Below, one piece after another: positions 23,135 through 64,000 of a DNA stretch of 64,000 bases (its first letter is position 1; each line of letters opens with the position of its first letter). Origin of the DNA: Notamacropus eugenii. Its lineage: Eukaryota; Chordata; Mammalia; Diprotodontia; Macropodidae. A model generated the notes under the pieces. The model saw only the letters and a list, made by a program, of their open reading frames with translations, made no database searches and was not told the DNA's origin. The position numbers and the translations under genes were made by a program. The stretch lies in assembly GCF_028372415.1 (NCBI RefSeq), contig NC_092875.1, positions 230,057,136 through 230,121,135 of the forward strand, written 5' to 3'.

Positions 23135-23313
23135 AATACTGAGGCTACCTTGGCTGCGCGCGCGAGATAAGGGAGTAGGACGGAAGCCGTAAAGTGTTTG
23201 TTTGTTCCTCTAGGCTACTCCGGGAGCTGCTGACCAGCCCACAGGTACCCCGGCGCGGGGTCCCGGTGCCCCACGGCGCCTGCGCCTGCGCCGGCCCGGT
23301 CCCCGCGGCGGTC

Positions 23314-57474
<34,161 letters not shown>

Positions 57475-57717
57475 GTAAGAAAATTAAATGTCCGAAGACA
57501 AGAAAAAGTATAATGGGGATAGGAACATTCCTGTGTTAGCAGAACTGAGATAGGGAAAGAGAAGTAAAATCAGCCCAACATCAGTGACACACCAGATTAC
57601 AAAAATGTTCTCAGAACTATATTAATTGAGTTAAATACATTTTTATTAGTGGCATTTTCAGTGCACAGCATTTTGGATACAAAGACAAAAATGAAACAGT
57701 GCAGATTAAGAAACATA

Positions 57718-57935
57718 ACTGACACTTTATGTTGCACTTTAAAATGCATAGAATGCTTTACATCCATTATTACATTTGAACCTTATGGGAACCCTTGTAA
57801 TTCAGGTATTATAGATATCCTAGTTTAATAGATAGAGGAACTTAGGCTTAGAGAATTAAATTACTTGCTTTTGGTTAATGAATCAAAGAGAGGCAGTATT
57901 TGAACTCCTGAACCAATCTAGGACTGAATTCACAA
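57718..57935 (-). repeat. MIR-type SINE, antisense
   Basis: 'actttaaaatgcatagaatg', 'acatttgaaccttatgggaa' and 'gaggcagtatttgaactcct' in reverse-complement MIR order. Confidence 0.5.
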
Positions 57936-57959
57936 TAACTTGAAAGCTTCTTTTTTTTA

Positions 57960-59235
57960 CAATCATGTTCAAAGATAAGGATAATAAAAGGCATTTGAGG
58001 AGAGAGGGAAAACACTAGCAACAGAGAGGCTTCCTGAAGAAAGCAGTGCCTTGTGCTGAGCCTTAAGGAAGATAAGGATTCCGAGAGGTAGAGATAAGGG
58101 AGTATATTCCAGACTAGAGGACAATATATACAAATGAATAAATGTGGAAAATAGAGTCAAATTGGCCAGTGACTAGTAAGCCTAGTCTGGTTGGAATATA
58201 AACTATGTATTTGAGAGTAGTCTGAAGTAAGGCTGGGAAGGTAGGTTGGAACCAGATTGGGAAGGACCTTGAATGCCAAGATGAGGAATTGGTTATATTT
58301 TTTCCTAGAGGTAGTGGAAAACTACTGAATTTTTTTGAGCAGGGGAATAACATAGATCTATCTTAAGAAGATTATTTTGACAGCTTTGTAGTAGATACAT
58401 TGAAGAAGAGAAAAGATAAACGATTGGGAGAACAATCAGGAAACTGCTATGATAGCCCTGGATATGAGAGATAAGAAAAGGAGGCAGATGTAAAGAGATT
58501 TTTGTGGAGGCAGAATTTATAGAACTTTTTCTGGAAGGGATTTTAAATTTGAAGGGCTAAAGAGAAAAAGCTAACAATGGCTCTGAGCCATCTTGGATGG
58601 CTCTGTTCCCTTAAAGACAGAGGGAAGATTAGAGGAATTTCCATTTTGGATATATTCAGTTAGCTATTCCAGAGAGCTGGCCTTGTAGAGATGTTCAGTA
58701 GGCATTTATAGATACTGGAGCTTAAGTGAAAAATTAGAACTGGATGTACAGATTGGGGAGCTGTTTGTGTAGAGGTGATAATTGAAGCCATAGTAGTGGA
58801 TGAGATCACAAAGAGTACACATACAGAAGAGCAGGGAGCCAAGAACAGAGCCTTGAGGTTCACTGACACTTTAGGAGGCATAAAATAGAAAACTCGAAAA
58901 AAGACTGAGGAGGGAATCAGATAAAAAGACAACAAGGAGAGAGCAGTGTTGTGGAAGCCAAAGAGGTAGCTTATGTTTAATAGGAGAATGGTCAATAGTA
59001 CCTGAATCTGCTCAGCAAGAGAATAGTTAAGGAGGATGAGGATCCAGAAAAGGCCAGTAGATTTAGTAGTTGAGGTCTGGTAGTTTTTTAGGGGAAGCTT
59101 TAGTAGAATGGTGGGATCAGAAGCTAGATTACAAAGGACTGTAGGCTACTCTTTAAGTGGAAGTGCAGGGCAGGAGAGATGTAGGATGCTAGTTTGGATG
59201 GCAGGGTCAAATGAAGTTTGTTTATTTTTTTTCCT
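57960..59235 (-). mobile_element. L2/L3-type LINE, 3' part of a split element
   Basis: Antisense: 'gagaggcttcctgaagaaag', 'gaacagagccttgaggttca' near 58840, 'gaaaaggccagtagatttag' near 59047 and 'ggatggcagggtcaaatgaa' near 59195. Read on the minus strand, the RT region lies in the right-hand half. Confidence 0.65.
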
Positions 59236-59239
59236 TAAA

Positions 59240-59520
59240 TGTTAGGAAGGAAGGAAGGAAGGAAACATTTATTAAACACCTACCTGTGTGCCAGGCACTA
59301 TGCTAAGAGCTTTGCAAATATTTTCTCATTTGATCATCACAGCAATCCTGGGAGGTAGGTGCTATTATTATCCCCATTTTATAGTTGAGGAAATTGAGGC
59401 AGGCAGAGGTTAAGTGACTTGTCCAGAGTCACAAAGCTAGTAAGTGTCTGAGGCTAGATTTGAATTCAGGTCTCCCTAACTCCAGATTCAGTGCTTTAGC
59501 CACTGTGCTGTGTAACTAAC
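59240..59520 (-). repeat. SINE with L2-type tail inserted in the LINE, with (GGAA)n edge
   Basis: A GGAA run (59245-59265) precedes the complemented tail 'cacctacctgtgtgccaggc'; the body runs to 'ggttaagtgacttgtccaga' and the head ends near 'gctgtgtaact'. It divides the LINE at 57960-60130. Confidence 0.7.
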
Positions 59521-60130
59521 AGGTGGAACATGAATATGTTTGTAAGCAGCAAGGAAGGAGCTAGTAGGTAGGGAGACATTGAACATGAAATTGAGGAAAG
59601 AATGATTGATAGAGCTAGTTACCAGTGCAGGTAGAAGGGGCAGGAGCTATTGGTTTTAGCCTTGGCAAAGAGAATGGTCACCTCATACTCAGAAATTGGA
59701 GCAAAGGAGAAGAGAACAGCTAACGACATAGAGGGGCTTTGAAATGTATCAGGTAGATGAAGGAACTTTCAACAACTGGCCTCAGTTTTTTCAGGAAAGG
59801 GGAGAAATCATTTCCCATGAGGTAGTGTACCTTTAGGGGCTTAAGAAGAAGGGAGAACATTCAGAACAGCTGATGCAGGTGCCTGATAGGGAGGCAGTCA
59901 TATGAAAGTATTGCCATACAGCAGTGAGGACTTGGTTGTTTTTAGATAATATGAATTTTTAATGGACCCAGTCAGCGTAGTTTTATGGTTTTTCTCCAAC
60001 AGCATTCAGGAGTTAGGCAATAGGAACAGAGAAGGTAGGTGGGGAGATTTGACCCAAAGTTGAGGACTGGTGGGGTATGAACAGTGGAAGAAAGGAGCTA
60101 ACACTTGAAGGGAATTGAGACTGATAGAAA
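59520..60130 (-). mobile_element. L2/L3-type LINE, upstream part of the split element
   Basis: 'gaacatgaatatgtttgtaa', 'agccttggcaaagagaatgg' and 'cacctcatactcagaaattg' continue the same LINE beyond the SINE. Confidence 0.6.
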
Positions 60131-60499
60131 ATATTTACATAACACTTATTTTTTGAGTACTTATAAAAGTTAGACATTCACTGATTGATAAAAGTACTCA
60201 TTGGCTTGTCCTCCTTGGTATCTGAGTAAAGAGTAGTGATGAGGGTGGCAAAGGTATTTGGGAAAACAGACGCAGTGCATGGGTAGTGCTGAGCAGTAGC
60301 CCATTCTGTACTAACCCTCACATACATAGCACATACTGGAAACTACTGATTAACCAATGGAATCTAGTTTTTGAAAAAGACATATCGTTTCTAAAACTTG
60401 TACATGGTGAACTAAATGAATAACTACAAATAGTAGAGGTCAAACAGATGCAGTGTAATCTTTAAAAGAATTATTGCTGAATGCAGATCAGAGCTTACT

Positions 60500-60735
60500 A
60501 TTTTATATTTTTTTTGTTTGTTTTTCCTTGCTCGTGGTTTTCCCCTTTTTTTCTGTTCCTTTAACAACATAATGTGGAACTGTGTTTAATATGATTGTAC
60601 ATGTATGGCCTATTTCAGATTGCTTGGGGTCTTGGGGAGGGAGAGAGGGAGAAGAAAAATTGAAACTCAAAATCTTACAAAATTGAATGTTGAAAATTAT
60701 CTTGGAATTGGAAAAAATAAAATACTCTTAAGTGG
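60500..60735 (+). repeat. L1/HAL1-type 3' end
   Basis: 'acatgtatggcctatttcag', 'gattgcttggggtcttgggg', 'gaaactcaaaatcttacaaa' and a final 'aaaataaaatactctta'. Confidence 0.6.
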
Positions 60736-61029
60736 GGTGGGGGGGAGGATGTAAAAAAAAAGTGCTAATAAAAAAAGTTATTAGTGTAATAAAGAAGTAG
60801 CCAATTCTGTTCCACCTTGATCAGTGATCATGTGATAAAATGCTGTTGGATGCATGCTGTGTGCAAAGTGCTGTTGGTGTACAAAAAGTGTTATAATATA
60901 TGGTTTGTGAGTTTTTTGTTTGTTTTGTTTGGAATGGACCTGAGATTTCATCAGTGTGGGGACTTCTGGTGTACAATTCCTTCTGGCAATGTATATCAGC
61001 AACTCCTCTGTAATGTAGAGTTTTGTAAT

Positions 61030-61160
61030 TAATGAGTTGCCTGGATCCCTGAGAAGTTAAGTGACTTGCTGATAGTCTAGCTAGTAAGTAACTAGTATAT
61101 GTCAGAAATAAAACTTGAACCTACATCTTCCTAACTACCAAGGTGGCTCTTCATAAATCA
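61030..61160 (-). repeat. MIR-type SINE fragment, antisense
   Basis: 'gttaagtgacttgctgatag', 'aaaacttgaacctacatctt' and 'catgccattctgcttctc'. Confidence 0.5.
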
Positions 61161-61169
61161 TGCCATTCT

Positions 61170-61490
61170 GCTTCTCAGTATATTCCTTTAAGGAGCTTAT
61201 GATATAATTAGAGAGTCAAGACTTATACACATAGAAAGATAACAATACAGTGTTGAATATGGTAAATATCAAATGAATTCTGCAAACAAATATTATGGGA
61301 ATTCTGAGAAAGATTTCACAGGGTACAGTGGGTTAAAGGCAGTTAGGACAGGCTGTATTAACCAGGTAAGGACAAAATTAGATTTGAAGATAGGTGAAAT
61401 TCAAAGAAGACAGATAGGAAGATAACCAGGATAGCACAGTGTCATGGAAGTCAAGTATATGGCAGTCTAGAAAACAACTCTGATTTTCTT
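61170..61490 (-). repeat. L2/L3-type 3' end, antisense
   Basis: 'aaggagcttatgatataatt' followed by 'agaaagatttcacagggtac' and 'aattagatttgaagataggt', the antisense 3' order of this LINE. Confidence 0.45.
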
Positions 61491-62134
61491 GATCCATCCT
61501 TTCTTGGAGCACACTGTCTCTGTTGTAGATAATTCAGCAAAATCTCTTTGTTATTTAGTACCCTTTATGGAATCTGCCTGGTGCCTTCCTCAGTGGAAAT
61601 TTTTATGCTCCCAGCAGCCTTAGTAATTGGTACCGCCTTGTGTATAATATCAGAGGAGTGAAATCTGTAAGACATGCCTTAGCAAGATCTCCCTCCTCCC
61701 TATAAAACTCTAGGGGTGTTCTTGTCTATATCCAAAGCTGTTTTTTGTGTGAGAAGAAATCCAGGCATACTCTGGAAAGTGTGACGAGAGCCTGGCATAA
61801 TATGAGTGCCTAGTCTAGAGAATGCCTTTCTCAGGATTATAGATACCCTTCCTCATCCTGCTACAGTGTGAAGATAATCTCAGCCAAGGCCTAGATACCA
61901 GTCATGTTGTACTTGCCAGATATGTGGTTGCACCATAGTTATATTTGGTGATCTTGAGCCAGAGGTATCCATTTCTCTTCCCATACCCCATGCTCCCAGT
62001 TTTCTCAAGTTAATCCATAAGTACCTTTATTTCTGTAAGTTAAAATACTGAATTAGATGCTTGTTGCTTTTAGTTTTGCTTGCCAATCTGCCTGGAAACC
62101 TTCAAAGTCCTCCAAAGCAGCAGCAACAGACTGG

Positions 62135-62440
62135 AACAACATGATAAAAGAATTTCAATGAAAACTAGTTGATAGTGCCAAGCTGCAGAGAGATCAAGGA
62201 GAATGATCCCTGAAAAAAGGCCATTGGATTGGGCAGAGGGTTTTTATTAAATTTTGTAAGTGGAATTTCAGTAGTTCATAGGTATAGTGACCAGATATGA
62301 GATTAATGAGTGAATGGAGAGCATATGGAGACTTTGGGTGTAGTATACCAATTCCAGAAGTTTGAGATTTAAAGGAAGCACAGCTAGAAGATGAAAGCTA
62401 AAGGGGTAATCAAATTATTTTTTTTCCAGATAGGGAAACC
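62135..62440 (-). repeat. L2/L3-type LINE fragment, antisense
   Basis: 'gctgcagagagatcaaggag', 'aaaaggccattggattgggc' correspond to the same block as 59000-59060. Confidence 0.55.
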
Positions 62441-62949
62441 TGTATATATTTGTTGGTAGAGAGGAAAAAGCCCCTGGAAAAAAGCTAAAGATGCAAGAGA
62501 GAGAATGGATGTTAAGTATAATATGCCTGTGTATTGTGAGACATGAAAACTTACAAGTTCAAATTTCAGCCTTACTGAACCAGAAGCTGTCCTGTAATAG
62601 GATGTCTCATATCAAAATGAAAAACTCCTGTGTCAGATCTCTGTGGAATTTCAGGTACTTGTAGTATGGGTCTCAGTTCATCAGAGTCTCTTCATTAGGC
62701 CAGAGTAGCAAGCTGTCTTATTTGTTGAAAAAAACATGAAAGCTTTTTGTCTCATTCTTCCTGTTTATCTTTGTAATTCTGTTACATGCTTCTCTTGACA
62801 TTTGGTCCTAGTTTTGCCTTTATTATCATAAGCCATATAGTAAATTCTCAAAACCAGCACTACCAGGCCAGTGTCCAGAGTCAAAACAAAATGACCAGCC
62901 CCCCCCATGCTAATTTACTACAGACAGAAGGACTTATGAAGGGGCGCAC

Positions 62950-62970
62950 TGTGTGTGTGTGTCTGTGTGC
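62950..62970. repeat. Short (TG)n tract
   Basis: 'tgtgtgtgtgtgtctgtgtg'. Confidence 0.8.
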
Positions 62971-63549
62971 AGTTATAGATGTAGAGAACAGCCATATGAT
63001 CTGGTTCGCTTAAGACCACTCACTCGAGTCTTTAAGCAAAGGCTTGATGACTTCTGTGGGGAATATTGCATAGAAATGGATTCTTTTTTTAGAATACATG
63101 GCCTTTGAGTCACTTTCCAACTCTGATTTGGAAATAACAGAGTCTTAAAATCAGTTTTGTCTAGATTGAGATACATCTTAAAGAAAGGTCTTTCATTTTG
63201 GGGGGTCTCTGTCTAGCCACTGAAGTCCAGCCTATTCTTCACATTTTTTTCCTGGAAATCTATATTATCTTTTTAGTTTAATGTTCCTGCTATTCTCAGA
63301 CCAATCTGAGGTACCTTACTGAATCTCCAAGAACATTATTACATTACCCAGATCTTCCAGCCATTGGCTTGCTCTTCAGGCCTCTAAGCAATAGATTTTT
63401 CCTAATTCAAAATATATTTCTCTTTTTTCCAAAGTGTCCTTTGCCTTCAGCTAGAGCTTAGAGACATTTAGACTTTTATAATAGGTGATTCTTGGCAAGT
63501 AGACAAGTAATTCTCAGCATCCAATGGAGAACTTTTCACAATTTCTTGG

Positions 63550-63875
63550 TCAGTAGTTCCATTAAAGAAACATTTATTAAGTACTTGCTATATGCAAAGA
63601 ACTGGTTTGTGAACTGGGACTACAGAGACAGAAAACAAAACAATTCCTGCACTTGAGGAGCTTACATATGCCACATGTACAGAGATAAGTAAAATAGAAA
63701 ATAATTTCAAAAGGAAGAGACTGCTAACAAATGGGAGGATCAGGAAAGGCTCTGTGTAGGAAGTGCCACTTGAGCTGTGCTTTGAAGAAAGATAGGGGTT
63801 CTCTGAGGAGGATGTGAGAAGAGAGAAGGCATTCTAAACATGAGGGACATCTCTGCAAGGGCAAGAGCAGCCTGG
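63550..63875 (-). repeat. L2/L3-type LINE 3' end, antisense
   Basis: 'aacatttattaagtacttgc', 'ttcctgcacttgaggagctt' and 'ggaaaggctctgtgtaggaa'. Confidence 0.6.
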
Positions 63876-64000
63876 TACAGGGAGAAAGAACACTGACTAT
63901 GAAGTCAGAGGATCTGTGTTTACATTCTGCCTAAGATACTACCTTCCTGATTTTCTCCTCTATAAAATGATGGAGTTGGACTTAGGTGGCCTCTGAGATC
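63876..64000 (+). repeat. MIR-type SINE, cut by the window edge
   Basis: 'ctatgaagtcagaggatctg' head followed by 'ttctcctctataaaatgatg'. The CORE is shortened. Confidence 0.55.

Larger units (their letters stand above)
57475..64000 (+). other. AFG3L2 intron 13 (partial)
   Basis: At least 6.5 kb, running off the window. Largely antisense L2/L3 LINE and SINE pieces. No acceptor followed by the expected LEKKTQVL-type start or by a His-Glu-Ala-Gly-His codon run was found. Confidence 0.75.

Overview
This is a vertebrate nuclear window and almost certainly marsupial. Most of the non-coding DNA is interspersed repeats of marsupial type: tRNA-headed SINEs beginning GGCAGCTAGGTGG with a BovB/RTE-like 3' tail, HAL1 half-L1 elements with an ORF1 but no reverse transcriptase, and many L2/L3-type CR1-superfamily LINE fragments. 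I cannot name the species from the sequence.

Two protein-coding genes are visible, head to head. The main one is AFG3L2 on the + strand, the mitochondrial inner-membrane m-AAA protease subunit. Thirteen coding exons (23314 to 57474) join in one open frame of 1690 nt, 563 codons plus one base, with GT-AG boundaries throughout. They encode the mitochondrial targeting peptide, both membrane segments with the intermembrane-space domain between them, and the AAA+ ATPase with Walker A, pore loop, Walker B and arginine fingers. The M41 zinc-protease half is not in the window; intron 13 runs off the right edge. The second gene is PRELID3A (SLMO1) on the - strand. Only its first coding exon is here (8838-8869, 32 coding nt, MKIWSSEHVFG), inside a CpG island. 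The rest of the gene must lie left of position 1, so 1-8837 reads as its first intron. AFG3L2 encodes a mitochondrial protease subunit and PRELID3A belongs to the PRELI/slowmo lipid-transfer family, so both products are mitochondrial.

Layout: 1-8660, PRELID3A intron 1, rich in antisense L2/L3 LINEs and SINEs. 8680-9480, PRELID3A CpG island and promoter. 9.5-22.6 kb, intergenic DNA with SINEs, a sense L2/L3 LINE carrying a nested SINE, a LINE relic with reverse-transcriptase and zinc-finger remnants, and LTR-like scraps. 22.9-23.8 kb, AFG3L2 CpG island with a threefold 71-72 bp promoter repeat. 23.3-57.5 kb, AFG3L2 exons 1-13. 57.5-64 kb, intron 13, largely antisense L2/L3 LINE.

I found no new multi-gene system. 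The observations most worth a second look are the triplicated promoter module with repeated TGACGTAA and GC-box motifs, the inverted pair of HAL1 elements flanking exons 11-12, and a LINE relic whose 3' end matches the tail of the SINE lying next to it. Repeat class names come from recognition by eye, not from a repeat library.
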